Shown here piece by piece: positions 35,627 to 47,685 of a stretch of DNA of 64,000 nucleotides (positions are counted from its first letter, which is position 1; each line of letters opens with the position of its first letter). The position numbers and the translations under genes are program-made. Source of the DNA: Serendipita indica DSM 11827 (lineage: Eukaryota; Basidiomycota; Agaricomycetes; Sebacinales; Serendipitaceae); assembly GCA_910890315.1 (NCBI GenBank), contig CAJVGD010000011.1:1-64000 (forward strand). Reading direction: 5' to 3'. Below the pieces are notes generated by a model. The model searched no databases, had not been told where the DNA came from, and saw only the letters and a list, made by a program, of their open reading frames with translations.

Positions 35627-38600
35627 TCAATGCTCGAGCTCGAAATAGGTTCGGAACATGGGCTCATGGCGGAGAGGTAGATCGCTGATGGTCGAATAGA
35701 CGTGCAAGAAAAGAGCAGGGAATCGTCGAGTAAAGTAAGATAGGAAACCATCCGGAAGGGGTCCCAGGTGTCGCTTGACATTATCGGGCAAATCTTGATA
35801 GTGATGTTTCTTTTGAGGAGAAATCAGCCATCCGGTCTGCTAGATAGTTTTTTAGACCCACCTTGTTTCGCAGCGCTCTTAGCAAATCTTGAACACTAGC
35901 ACCTTGATACTTGCGATACTTGCCAAGGTTGTCGATAAATGTTTTGTCTAATCGCTTGTGCCAGTCTGCACCAACGACGTCAAACGCGCCAGTCTCCAAT
36001 GCCACAAGACCGGGGTCTCGTGGCTCTCGTTCCATGATCTCGAACCGATCGGAAGCGTCCTGCAGGAATGCGAGTCGCTTCGCCGGTGTCCAGAAGAATG
36101 GATGAAGCAATATTGCATCAGTGTCCGGTCTGTGAATATGCTTAGCCACAGTCTGTATGATTATTAAGTAATTTACCTTGCTTTGGGATCCTGTTCCAGC
36201 ATCCACTCGATCAGATGTTCAGCTTCGACACCTTCCTCGCCAAACTTTTCCAACCCGGAGAGATTCATCTCTCCCTTGAGGATATTGACTTCTCGTATAT
36301 ACCTCTCACCAAATGGATGCTCTCCATTGACGAGAACATAGTAGAAGAGACACCCAAGGGCAAAGATATCCACCGATTTGGTAAGGCGAGTTTCGTTGGA
36401 AGGTGTGCTGCTTGACCCCTGATTTGAACCGTTCTTTGACGTGTCGGACCCGGTCTCTTCTTCCAGACTGACGTCTCCACGCAAAATCTCGGGAGCTCTC
36501 CAACCTGGCGTCCCTGCCGCAAACAGGCTTTGACCTCCACCCGCAGCCATGGTTGGCAAGAAGCTCGTCTGATCCACATCGAGCTTCTTGCACAAGCCAA
36601 AGTCTGAAATCAACATTCGGTGTTGTCCATCTCCTTTCGGTCGAGACACCAAGATGTTTTGAGGCTTGATGTCTCTGTGGACAATTTTGAGATTGTGGAG
36701 ATGTCGAAGACCTTGTGTGATCTGCGAAAGTGCCTTTTTTGGATCAAAGCTACCGACGATTGCAGGGTGCTTGCTTGGAGTTTCAATGAGATCCGCCAAC
36801 GAGCAAGGGCACAACTCCAAGGCAATGTAGAGGAAGCTCTCGCGAGTCATAGAGAAGAAATATCGAATGACGTTAGGGTGGTCGTCTGCTTGGAGGAGCA
36901 CCGTGACCTCATGAGAGGCAAGAGTAACAAAGTCTTGCAGCAGACGTTTCACGGCGACGGCACGCCCTTGAAGCGAGCCCTCATACACGATTGTGCCGTG
37001 GGATCCATATCCTAGATTAAGTCAGAGACTGCACCGCCAAACTCGGCCTTAACGCACCCAAAATCTTATTGCCGACGACAAGACTGGACGAGGAGGTTGT
37101 GACAGGAAGCGGAAGTTCCATTTTCGCCGGTGTTGGTTCGACGTTGATCTCCCGATCTACCATGACATAGCCATTGGAACCAGATGCGGAATCAGACGAG
37201 CTCTTGCCATTGCTTTGAGAACCACTGGCAGCATCGGCTGGCGGGGCCTTATTCTTATTCTTCTTGCCTCTCCCACCCCGTCGTCGCTTCTTCTTACCAT
37301 CCTGTTGATCCCCTTCTTCCTTGTCGCTCTCATCCCCATCTCGCACATCGCTTGGCACGCCCAAACCGGCACCGACTCGCGCCTCCTCGACGGCGAGAGT
37401 AATGTTGACGTCCGGATCATCGCTCGGCGAGATGACATTGACCTTCTCGCTTTGTTCAGGCATAAGGTCCGCATCCAGAGCTGCAGGAGTCGCAGGGGTT
37501 GTATACGTTGTTGCACCGACGAAAATGGCATGGGAATTACGGCTTCTGGAAATGCTCGACTGCCGCGAGTGAGATGGCCGAACAATGAAGCTTTCATGGG
37601 ATCCCATGGACTCGCGTCTGGTAGGCCGATCCTCGCGATTGGCATTGGTGTTCATATACTTGCGTAATATGAGCCAGACGGCAACAAAGCCACCAACCAG
37701 TGGGATGAGAAGCGCCCAACTGGGTGCCCTTTCGAGCTTGGGCCTAATATTGTCGCTCTGTGACAGGAGTCCGATGACTTGACTCTCGGTAGTACCTTCT
37801 GTCAGTCGAGAAGGGAATGGAAGAGCCGCAAACTCGGAGCTTGAGGGTTCTGGTTGCTCCAGCACGTTTTTTTCTTGCTCCACCTTTTTCTCAGATGGAC
37901 TGCTCGCGGACTCGGGGGATGGTGCAGGGTCAAGGAGTCGCGAAATGCGAGAAACTTTGTCATCTCTCTGAGCAATTCTGAGGCCCACAAAGCAATCCAA
38001 CCCTTCGCATCTCGGCACCAGTTCCGTGTCCGACGCCTCGATGCGCCGAGGAGGGTTGGCCATATTGACCAATGGATAGTTCACATGGCCCATAGCGAAC
38101 AAAGAGTCTCCAATGCGGCTGATGACAGTCTTATCTGGGACTTCAGCAAAGGCCGCAGCCCTTGTGCGGAACAGCTCTTGGAGCTTTGGTCGCGGCTGCA
38201 ACAAGATGAACGGCTTTGACCTTGGCCCAGATCCCTGAGCGACGACGTCGAAGACGGCGACGATAGGCTCCTGGAATTTGGTAGCCCAGAGCGCGTGCTC
38301 TCCTTTGCTTTCAAAGGCATACATTCGGCCTTCCCAGTCGGACTCGAGATAGATGCCGTCGGGGGTCCGCCTCCATGCTCCTTGTAACGACTTGTGCATG
38401 TTATTGGGTCCGTAGCTTGAAAAGGAGAGGGTCTGAAGGACAGTGTTGTGAGATATAACCTTGATGGTGTAGTCTAGACCCATGAGAAGGATTCAAACCC
38501 GAGTATTATGAGCTTACCTGTGCGCCCAATCTGGACGACTCGTCTCCGTCGTTGGTCCACCCAGTCGTCAGACTCGTCAAGAGGGTTCTGCCAGTGATTG

Positions 38601-39322
38601 GTACTGCCCATCACACGGTTCACAACTCCTTCATCCAAGTCGAGTTCGATGATACTTGTTTCCTTGTGGCCGACGAAGACGCGGTTTGGGTCATCGAAGC
38701 TAAAAGGCGAGAGCTCGACCAACTGAGGGACAGAGTAAGGAAGACGCCGAAGTGGTTCTGACTCTTCGCCTTATGGGTTGCATTAGCACGACACTTGAGT
38801 ACTGTAAGAGCTCTTACTATCGGTTGAGGAAGAGGGCAAGATGAAAATGTCGCCCGACTGGGGTTCTATTATGTATAACTGTTGTGATTCAGGGTCTAGA
38901 TCCGCTGCCACGTTGGTATTGTGCTGAGTTCGCACGAGATTGTGGAGGAGGTTCTGGGAAGGTGCCGCCGTGCTGTCGTCCTGCATGGACCAGATGGGCC
39001 GCCCGGTCGATCGGTTGACTGCATGAAATCTGCCATCAACACTGGCGAGGAGGACGGTGTCGAGCAGCTGGACATCCTTGAGCAAGTCGAGCGGTGCGTC
39101 TCCTCCTGTCGCTCCGAGCGTATGTCCGAGTGGAGGAGCCTCAAATGCGAGATCTTCTGGCTTGTGGACTGGAGAAGCTCTGACTACGCCATCTTTGGAG
39201 CCTGTCGACCGCTTGGTGCGCGAGAGCTGAGCGAGCGCCAGGTCTTCGGCTTGGGCTCTCGACAGCGGGAGCAGCCCACAGACAAGGAGAGAGATAAACA
39301 ATGCCACTGAGAGCAAAATCAT
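35627..39322 (-). CDS. IRE1: ER stress sensor IRE1 (kinase and endoribonuclease)
   Basis: A complete gene of about 1,130 codons. A signal peptide (VALFISLLVCGLLPLSRAQA) precedes a luminal beta-propeller-like domain (LDTVLLASVDGRFHAVNRST, GRPIWSMQDD, FVGHKETSIIELDL). Then comes one membrane span (WALLIPLVGGFVAVWLILRK), a Ser-rich basic linker (KKKRRRGGRGKKNKNK), a kinase domain with KRLL, IVHRDIKPQNILVS, ISDFGLCKKL and GTPGWRAPEIL, and a KEN ribonuclease domain. The last intron restores RNKKHHYQDLPDNVKRHLG with the key Tyr/Arg/His region intact; unspliced, the frame stops early at 35781. IRE1 senses unfolded protein, oligomerises and splices the HAC1/XBP1-type mRNA. It is divergent from JIP5. 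Confidence 0.95.
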
Positions 39323-39490
39323 CGCTTCATGTGCGTCTCTGGATTTTTGAGAATTTTTTACGGCGCGGTCGCGACCGCCAAAGGTGTCAAGGTGGATTTA
39401 AATGGTTGGCCACTGACTGGCCTCAATCTCGTTCCCGGCTGAAACGCCACGTCTCTCAGGACAAAATCTAAAATATTTCTTTATTTTATC
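39323..39490. promoter_or_regulatory. Divergent promoter of IRE1 and JIP5 with a 14-bp palindrome
   Basis: Only 168 bases separate the two start codons. At 39365-39378 lies a perfect palindrome, GCGGTCGCGACCGC, at roughly equal short distance from IRE1. Zinc-cluster or bZIP factors often bind such CG-rich inverted repeats, but no known site is claimed. An A/T-rich run (ctaaaatatttctttatttt) directly precedes the JIP5 start. Confidence 0.5.
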
Positions 39491-40985
39491 ATGACGGATA
39501 CTAGCCTCTCGGCTACTCCTCTCGACCTGGCATTCCATCCGACAGAGGACATTGTCTACACGAGCCTGCTAAATGGCGAGGTTCTCTGCTTTTTATACGC
39601 AGAAGATGGATCTACGACTCTCAAGTGGAAGACGAGGCCTTCAAAAAAAAGTTGTCGGGCTATAGACATCACCGCCGACGGGAGCCACCTGTGGTGTGGA
39701 TATAAAAGTGGAAACATCTAGTATTTCGTCTCACTCTCATTGTTCACGAGTCCTGACACGTGATCAGCATCCTCAAGACTGACTCTGGTGCAGTCGTAAA
39801 AGAAATTGCGCATGCACATGAGTAAGTGTGTGCTTTGTTACAAACAGCCGACTGACATCTCAAGATCCCCTATCAATCGAATACTAGTACTCGGCACTGC
39901 GTTTAAACAGGTCGTCACCGGAGACGACGACGGTGTAGTAAAGATCTGGGATACCCAAAAGCTGGCTCTCGAGGATGTTGAGAGTCCTCTACGGAGCTAT
40001 GTACATCATACGGACTACATCTCCGACTTTTGCTGGCTCGAGGACAAAAAGCATCTTGTGGCGACGAGGTCAGCACCGGATTATGCACAAGAACGGCACA
40101 AGCTCATTCTAATCTCAGCGGCGATGGAACTTTGTCTGTTATGGATGTTCGTTCGACGAAAGCGACACCATTGGCTCAAAGTGAAGATCAAGAGGATGAA
40201 CTACTCAGCATAGTACCAATCAAGGGGTGAGTAACCTCTACTCATGGTGTCAACCTCTACTCATTTCTCCTAGTGGCAAACGATTGGCAGTTGGTGGGTA
40301 GGATAGACTTTTCTGTCGCCACTGAACCCGATGACCAGGAACTCAGCTTGGTCCAATAACCATATTTGACCGTAAGCGGGGATACGGAGATTGTATCGAT
40401 CGATTTCTCGGCCATCCTCATTCGGTCGAAACATTGGCAGTCATCAGCGGCGGATCTCAGCTCACACAGGACGTTGTCGCAACTGGATCCTCTGACGGTC
40501 TCATTCGGGTCGTTCAATTGCTCCCGTCCAAGTTTCTCGGTGTCATCGCAGCTCACGGCAATTCACAGGACGAACAGTCGCCAGGAGAAGGCTTTCCTGT
40601 GGAACGAATAAAAGTGGATCGCAATGGGAAATGGCTCGGGAGTATCAGCCACGACGATGTCCTCAAACTTACCGATATCGAAGGGGCTCTCGAGGGAAGT
40701 GACGAAGAGGATGCACAAGAATCTGACGAGCAAGCCGAAGAGAGAGAGAGGATAGAACAAAGTGAAGAGTCTGACGACGAGTTTGAGCCAAAAGCTGCAA
40801 CGCCGAGAGTTGTACCTCAAGAGGTAGATAATGCTGAAGAGGCATCCGATTCATCTTCTCTACCTCCAAAGGAATCAAGGGCCGAGAAGAAGAGGAGGAA
40901 AAAGCAAATGAAGCGTGAAGAGGCTAAGAGGCAAAAGAGGGCTCGAGACGGCGCTGCGACCAGCACCTTCTTTGACGACCTGTAG
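39491..40985 (+). CDS. JIP5: WD40 protein JIP5/WDR55, ribosome biogenesis
   Basis: Six exons give about 400 residues. WD-like blades are visible: DLAFHPTEDIVYTSLLNGEV, AIDITADGSHLWCGYKSGNI, VVTGDDDGVVKIWDTQKL, DFCWLEDKKHLVATSGDGTL and GHPHSVETLAV, ATGSSDGLIRVVQ. The C-terminus is acidic, then strongly basic (EKKRRKKQMKREEAKRQKR), and ends in STFFDDL, the usual JIP5 tail. In yeast JIP5 is nucleolar and needed for 60S ribosome production; WDR55 has a matching role in animals. Introns are short with donors gtattt, gtaagt, gtcagc, gtgagt and gtgggt. The start lies just after the promoter shared with IRE1. Confidence 0.88.
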
Positions 40986-41059
40986 GTTCCTTTAAGCATT
41001 GGATTTACGTTATAAAATGGTCCGCGTCATTTGTTCCCGAGAACAATGATGAGTTGTCA

Positions 41060-43199
41060 ATGTTGGCACCACACTTAGAATCCTCCAACCCAATGGCCGA
41101 GACCATAGTACCGGCACCAAACATAGAAACTCCGCCATCGCAACTAACGCTTGAGAGCACACCTCAAAACTTGGAGACAGCAGCCTATGGGCCGTTTATT
41201 ACAGACTTTACGTACGTGCCACGCCCACGTTTTGTGACTCGTAGAATGCTCACGAGTTTTTTAGACGGGAACATGTGAGCACGATCATCGAAAGGGACTT
41301 GGAGGATCAGAAGCAGGAAGACGTTCATAAACTGCTTACATACCTGTTGAGCCGAGTCTCTGCGCCGACAAATCCAACCAGAGAACAGTCAATAAGCTTA
41401 GTTAAACTAACCGACAAGATCATGTCATCTTTTACGGAGACTGAATGGTCGCAAATTCGGATATTCCGTGATGAATAGTGCGTTGGCCTCGACCGTGCCT
41501 CCTCTCTCACTAATGCTGCAGTTTGAGGTCCGAAGAAGAGCAGGAATCTTACGCTTCATGGATAAAACTCACCAACCGCGCCCTAAATGCATCATCCCAA
41601 GTCCATTTAGATGGTACCACTGGGCCATCTAATGTCCAACATAGTAAGTATCAAGGGTGCCTCGTTCGCTTATCCAATTTAACAGCTTTAGATACCCGGA
41701 CTTCCCCCAGAATAAAGTCTCCGCCGACCCCGAAGGCCACCTATAGCCATTCAAAGGTCAGCGTACAACCTCCGCTTACTAGCTCGAACAGAAGTGAGAA
41801 CCCGATGAATAGTGCATACAATCAGGCTGCATAATACGCGATGACACATACACTGAGCCTGGTAATGAAGGGTACATTGCGCTCCTCGTTCTCGCCCTGG
41901 CTTAGATTTTGTAGGGAAGAGCCTATCTCTCCAATGGTACGATCACGAAGGCATAATTACGACAAGACCAGTAGACTTCAGCACCGATCAAGGTCTCGAA
42001 ATCTATCTGTCGTTGCTTTACATATTACAACGATTCGATACTATTGACTGGGGTATTCATCCAGGGTTTCCACCGCCCCCATTTCATCGAAGCCATGACA
42101 GTCACCTCAATGATCCCGTTGTCACCATCGGAAACAAGAGATTTCGACTTACATTCAAAACCCGACACAAGCAGTGGGGAATCAAGGGACGCGCCACGTC
42201 TGCAGTCGACTGTGTAGAGCTCGATGAGCACGGAATCCCAGGAAGAGATTGTGTCATCAAGCTGAGCTTCCCTCAAGAATTGAGAGTACGAGAGCACAAG
42301 TTCATTGACCGAGCACTCGAGATCGCAAAAGTCAACCCACATACTCTCCATCACATTCCAGAGTATGTTGCGTACGAGGAGTATCCAGAAACCTCAACAG
42401 GGCACATTCGGCGTGCATTGGGTATCGAAACGACCAATCACAGGCAGATGTATGCAATCGTACTCATCCAGCTCAAGGCCCCCATCTACAAACTGTCTGG
42501 AGTAGACTACTGGCGAGCATGGTGGGACTGTTTCCAATGTGCGTACCATCGTACTCCCGATTCAAATTTGTGACTTAGTTCACAGGTCACCGGGTTCTGT
42601 GGACCAACGGTCTATACCACTGAGATATCAGTGACACAAATCTGATGTTCAAGCTTGATCCAAATGGTGAAGTGGTTGGGGTTCTTTCGGATTGTGATCT
42701 CGCTTCGCTCGAGGGCGGTATGGGTAAAAACACTGAACGGACAGGCACTCTACCATTTATGGCACTGGATCTGCTTACGGAAAAAGGCCTCAAAGGACAT
42801 ATTCGACACACGTACGAACACGACGCCGAGGCATTCTTTTGGGTGGCCGTCGTCGATGATACAATTTACCCACAGACCGAAGAGCTGCAACATGAACCCA
42901 ACTACCAAAAAATCTTGTCTTGGTTAACCAGAAGCTTGTCGCCAATTTCACTAGCAGAATCTAAAAGCCATTGGCTTATGAACCCGGACACGCATTGTGT
43001 AACAGAGAAGCAAAAGATTGGCTGGGACGGCGGCTTCTCGAAACTACCCCGTATCTGGTTCATACAACAAAGCAGTCAAAAGTACCAGACGGGTCCATCC
43101 CTCAGTGCAACCGAACTATACAAAGAGTACCTCCGTATTCGAGACGAGCATGAAAGAGTCCATCCAGAGTTGAAGAGAAATGGTCCTATTTCCGATTAG
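41060..43199 (+). pseudogene. FunK1-type protein kinase gene, interrupted at its HRD motif
   Basis: About seven exons encode a fungal FunK1 kinase: N-terminal helical cap (VHKLLTYLLSRVSAPTNPT, YASWIKLTNRAL), then FVGKSLSLQWYDHEGIITTR, GRATSAVDCVELDEHG, DCVIKLSFPQELRVREH, and the catalytic region HRVLWTNGLYH-stop-DISDTNLMF, SDCDLASLEGG. The catalytic HRD motif should be HRDIS; its Arg codon is TGA at 42621-42623, one transition from CGA. All flanking introns and frames are otherwise intact up to the natural stop at 43199. So this is either a fresh pseudogene, an allele, or a base error. FunK1 kinases are expanded in basidiomycetes and mostly of unknown role. Apparent frame breaks at about 41820 and 41910 are explained by short introns. 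Confidence 0.8.
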
Positions 43200-43532
43200 A
43201 ATGCGCCTGTAACTATTCTGAATCTCGAATTCTTAAATTCGCGTGGTCGGGATGAAGTTCAATACCCATGAATAGTAGGCTCGTGATTGTTACTCAGGCA
43301 TGATGGGACCATCTAGAGCCAGAGGATGGTGTATTTGGATGGACTGCCTAGAGCTATTTCCCGCCACCTCGGGGTGCACCTGCTAGCCAAACAGACCGCA
43401 CGGCCAGCAAGTAGTACGCATACATATAGGAACATTGCTATCGATGAATACGGTTGTTGTGAATTGGTGCAGCTCGCCCGGGAAAACGTTCGGTTAGTCT
43501 GACTCGGCCGACTCAAACATTGGCCTCCCCCC
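43200..43532. other. Intergenic region, nothing recognised
   Basis: About 330 bases between the FunK1 gene and threonine synthase. It presumably holds the FunK1 3' end and the threonine synthase promoter. No element was identified. Confidence 0.35.
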
Positions 43533-45171
43533 ATGAAGTACTTTTCAACGAGAGGAGATCCTGAAGAGCTCACCTTTGAAGAGGTTAGATAGGATAAGAC
43601 TCTAAGATAGGCAAAATATCTAACCAAGGCCTCAGACGGTCATTCGTGGGCTGGCTCCGGATGGTGGCCTGTACATCCCCAACGAGATACCCTCATTACC
43701 ATCAAACTGGGAAGAAGCCTGGGCGGATTACTCCTTTCAGGAACTTTCCTTTGCGGTCCTATCCCTTTACATCCCTGCCGACGAGATTCCATCAGATGCT
43801 TTAAAGGAACTCATCAACAAGTCCTATTCGACTTTCCGTGATTCCCAAGTCACACCTCTCCATCAGATCAGCAACAAATTGCACATCCTTGAGCTTTTCC
43901 ATGGGCCGACGTTTGCCTTCAAGGATGTCGCGCTCCAATTTCTCGGCAATCTCTTCGAGTTTTTCCTCCTACGACGAAACTCGGAGGTAAAACGTGGTAT
44001 TAGTGCCGAAAAGGAGCGAATTACTGTCCTGGGGGCCACCTCTGGAGACACTGGGTCCGCCGCCATTTACGGCCTACGCAGCAAGGCCAATCTCTCCATT
44101 ATCATTCTACATCCCTACGGCCGCGTTTCTCCCATTCAAGAGGCACAGATGACAACCGTGACGGACGCGAACGTCCACAATCTTGCCGTTCATGGCACGT
44201 TTGATGATTGCCAGGACATTGTCAAGACGTGTTTCGGGGACAAGACCTTCAACTCGAAATGGAAGCTCGGAGCCATTAACAGTATCAACTGGGCGCGTAT
44301 CCTCGCTCAGATAGTGTACTACTTTTCCGCCTATTTCCAAGCGAAGAGGGCTGGCCTCTTAGAAGGAGGAAAGAGAATCCAATTTGTCGTCCCGACTGGA
44401 AACTTTGGAGACGTACTCGCTGGGTACTTTGCAAAGCGCATGGGTTTGCCCATGGCCAAGCTAGGCATTGCGACCAACGCAAACGACATTCTCGCCAGGT
44501 TCTGGAACAGTGGCAAGTATGAGAAAGGCGAGCACGGTGTACTCGAGACGTGTAGTCCTGCGATGGATATTCTCATTTCGAGCAACTTTGAGCGTTTGCT
44601 ATGGTACCTTGCTAGCGAACAAGAGGGAGGAAGCAAGAACCGTGACGGAGCTTGCGGAACAATTAGACACTGGATGTCACAGATGAAGGCGGACGGTAAA
44701 GTACCAATGCCAGCAGAGGTGTTAAAGCTTGCGAGGCAAGACTTTGTTGCGGAAAGGGTATCTGATGAAGAGGTTCGCACCCTTTCGATGCCTCGATCTG
44801 TACTCATATGATTGTAGACACTCGAGACGATTCAAAGGTACTTTAAGGCAAACTCGTACATTGCGGACCCGCATACCGCGGTTGGCCTCCACGCTGCAGA
44901 CAAGCTGCCTGAAGCAACAGACGACACAATCGTCCAGATCGTGCTGTCTACGGCACACCCAGCCAAATTTTCAGAAGCTGTCACCAAGGCCCTACAGACA
45001 GAGTCGAGCTTCAATTTTGAGGAGCAGGTGCTCCCTCCCGAGTTCAAGGGACTCTTAAACCTTCCTAGGAGGGTCATAGAGGTCGAAAGACCAGAGGCTG
45101 AGCAGGTCAAGCGTGTCATCGAGCAGGTTATGGCCGCTGACGCAAAAAACCTGGGCACGGAAGCCTTATAA
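43533..45171 (+). CDS. THR4: Threonine synthase
   Basis: Three exons give about 513 residues, the normal fungal size. The protein begins MKYFSTRGDPEELTFEETVI, the conserved start, then GLAPDGGLYIPNEIPSL. The PLP-binding Lys lies in HGPTFAFKDVALQFLGNL. Further family motifs are GATSGDTGSAAIYGLR, PTGNFGDVLAGYFAKRMGLP and DPHTAVGLHAA. The enzyme converts O-phosphohomoserine to threonine with PLP, the last step of threonine synthesis. The first intron uses the acceptor after gcctcag (exon 2 from 43636) because it gives EETVIRGLAPDGG; the nearer AG breaks the frame. The second intron (donor gttcgc) joins DEE to TLETIQRYF. Confidence 0.95.
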
Positions 45172-45249
45172 TCCTTTACTGTACGTATAGGTGATAAAAA
45201 AGGCCACAGTAAAGGTTAGATTTCCAAAGTAAGCACAGGTTGCATCTAT

Positions 45250-45793
45250 TTAGATCATGGCTTTTTCGATTGCGTTCTTAATAGTGCGAATCTGGCTCGC
45301 GAGCTCCTGTGCTTCGCTCGTGGTAACACTCGCGGCGATGACAGGTCGTGTAACGTTGCAGGCACGTCCCAAGGCTGCTTTGGACGGAAGGAAGATGTAT
45401 GGCACGTTCTAAGAAATCTCAACATGGGAGTGGTCAAACAACGTGAAGCACTAACCTTGTCTTCGCAAAGAAGAGGAAGGTGCATCAAAATCTCAATAGG
45501 CTCGGTATCAGCCGTCAGGACGATAAACTCTGCGATGCCTCGGTTGAGAGTCTTGGTAGCTATGAATAGCATCGTATCAGTCCCCATGAATATACAATTA
45601 CCAGTACTAATTGCACACCTTCGTTGGCGCCCTTTTTCAGTTGCTTGTAGTTTGAGGCTTGCTGAACGAGATCGAGAATCTGGATACAGCAGGTAAAAAT
45701 GACGGTTTTCTGTTGTTTCGGGGACTATAAACGCGCCTTGTCTGTCAAGACGGCGTCTGCCAATGGCCAAGCTTTTCCTCTGTCCTCTTCCAT
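45250..45793 (-). CDS. SNU13: U4/U6 snRNP and box C/D snoRNP protein SNU13 (15.5K, L7Ae family)
   Basis: Four exons (45793-45737, 45679-45619, 45559-45456, 45408-45250) total 381 nt and give exactly 126 residues, the size of yeast Snu13. The sequence follows the family: [60 protein letters not shown] and [17 protein letters not shown]. Snu13 binds kink-turns in U4 snRNA and box C/D snoRNAs, so it is a core splicing and rRNA-modification factor. The first intron (45736-45680) has a GC donor, AAG|GCGCGT: the conserved LTDK-ILDLVQQ junction allows nothing else. Retention gives a stop after three codons. A splicing factor gene with a weak donor may regulate itself (inference). Confidence 0.95.
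45680..45736 (-). other. GC-AG intron in SNU13
   Basis: A 57-nt intron with donor GACAAG|GCGCGTTTATAG and acceptor GTATCCAG. The first six intron bases equal those of the GC intron in UBC13. The total coding length matches the family exactly only with this intron removed. Confidence 0.88.
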
Positions 45794-46103
45794 GATAAAA
45801 CTGTCCTTCAAAGGTCTTTTTACGTGTCCTTGATTGATTGGTGCAAAGACCTCACGGCGGTGCGATCACTGGTCGTGGTGGCGAAGGAAAAAAGGAGTGA
45901 ACCACCCATCCAAATCTCGTATGCGTGTTCAATGGGATAATTTCGACAGGAAGAAAGGTATATACTGTACATTTGGACTGTTGTGTGTCAAGAGAGGCTA
46001 CGGCTACAAGAAATGGATGCGCGAGAGAGATGCCGTAGTGCGCTACAAGATCGTCGGAGAGGGACATACGATGGTGAATGGATGATAAAAGAGTGGAAAG
46101 TGC
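45794..46103. other. Intergenic region, nothing recognised
   Basis: About 310 bases that should contain the SNU13 promoter and the 3' end of the next minus-strand gene. No element stands out. Confidence 0.35.
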
Positions 46104-47685
46104 TCAAGTCTGATGACGAGCAACAAGACGTGTGATCAAGACAGTAAGAGATGCAAGGAACAATGCGAGTAAGACGATACCAGATACCATGGAAGCAATT
46201 CTGCACCGACGGATCCAGGGACTCGGCTCAAGATGAATGCTGAGTTCATCTTCACCAACTGATCTTCTCTTTGGGTACACGGTAGTAGCACCGGTCCATA
46301 TTGCGCGTGAAGAGCGAAAGTGGGTAGGAAGTACCATGACAGAATGGCTAGTTTCCGCAGCGCTGACTTCGACGGCAAGACTGTCTGCGTCAGTCGGACC
46401 AGAAGGGCCACTAACTAGCCTGCTGCCGTCACTATTGGTCGCGGTCCGTTTCCCAGCCTCAAACGACTCTGACGTGAGACCAGAGGAAGCTCGTTCAATC
46501 CTCACGAGTAATTCTTCTCCGTCGGTCCTGTCCCTGGTGGAAATGGTATCCCGCTGATGCTGGACTTGCTTATCCACCCAAATGCGGAGTTTGCTTGGGT
46601 TTGCATGCTTCTCATAGAATTGGGTTAGGTAAAACCCGCCGATGAGCCAGTTCTGCGGGCCAGCAATAAATCCAAGTGCAAAGAGGCTCTCTGCGGGGTC
46701 TTGAAAATGAATTATGCGCTTGAAATAGCCAAAGACGCCTCTGAGTGAAATTTTGGGATGAGAAACCGCTGTCACTAGAGCTGCGTCGGCGGTAATCGAA
46801 AAGTGGGATGGTAGAGGCGTGATAATCTGGAGTAGCCATCCTGTTGGAAGCATAGAAGTTGGACTCGCAGGCACCGCCGAGTCCTTGGCGGGTAGCTTCG
46901 TCGTAGGAACATCAGTAGGTTCTCCCTTTGGAGGTCGAGTGATCTCTGTGATGACTCGGTGATGCGAATGCTGACAAGATGAATGGGAATGGGAATTTGA
47001 ATGGCGTGAGTGAACTGCCTCGCTTGCTGCCCTAGACAAAGGACGGTCATAGGGTGAAGGCAAGGGTGGCGGAGGGCCAATTCCGGCGTAGTGCTGAAAG
47101 TAGCGGTCCACAGGAGATGGAGAGACCACAGAGCGTGGTGTTTTGACAGAGCATGCTTCGATAAGCTGTGGACTAGAGATGACTGGCCTCGAACGAGGCT
47201 CCTCGACTGGTTGAGGTGGCATTAGTCCATGGCTTGAAGAACGGTAAATATGGCATACCAGGACGCGAGGCAAATCGAGTGCTCAATTTACTCCAGGCAG
47301 TCAAAGTCATCTGCTTGAGCGATGCACGCTTGGGGACCGCGAGCTCGTCTCCAGGAACAAGATCAGTGGGTGGGAGATCAGGAGGCACGTCGTGAAAAGA
47401 AATAGGAATGAATTCGTTGGGATCCTCCGTTGGTACGCCATCTGGGAAACGCTGCCTCAATGCCTCGATGAGGAGTCTGTGTTTGTCCGGGATCTGCGAT
47501 TCTGTAGTCTGTGAGAGGGCATCTTGGTGATCTTGGGATGCCTCTGACGATACGATCCGTCGACAGGGTTCGGAGGTGGCCTTGAACGCTGCCGACGATG
47601 GCGAGAGAAATCCATCGTAGGAAGACTGGCGGGATGGGCGAGAAATAGTCTGTCCAGCATGAAGAAGAGACGCTGGGACGTCCAT
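46104..47685 (-). CDS. Unknown protein with a C-terminal membrane anchor
   Basis: Two exons separated by a 53-nt intron (about 47259-47207; donor gtatgc, acceptor aaccag) give about 510 residues. Ser/Pro-rich and His-rich stretches (HSRHSNSHSHSSCQHSHH) precede a more ordered region, PTGWLLQIITPLPSHFSITA, GVFGYFKRIIHFQDPAESLF and GFIAGPQNWLIGGFYLTQFY. The very end is one hydrophobic span, MVSGIVLLALFLASLTVLIT, with a basic tail of seven residues, as in tail-anchored proteins. No family is recognised. The start is taken at 47685 (MDVPASLLHAG); an in-frame ATG at 47712 would add nine hydrophobic residues. Confidence 0.7.

Noticed and set aside
41750-41930. Frame breaks in the cap region of the FunK1 gene
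   Set aside because: Two regular introns (donors gtcagc and gtaatg) restore one continuous frame into FVGKSLSLQWYDHEG.
42571-42640. tRNA-like stretch on the minus strand (TCTCAGTGGTATAGACCGTTGGTC)
   Set aside because: It resembles a tRNA D-arm and anticodon stem, but no acceptor stem or T-arm pairs, and the + strand here encodes the FunK1 catalytic loop (HRVLWTNGLYH).
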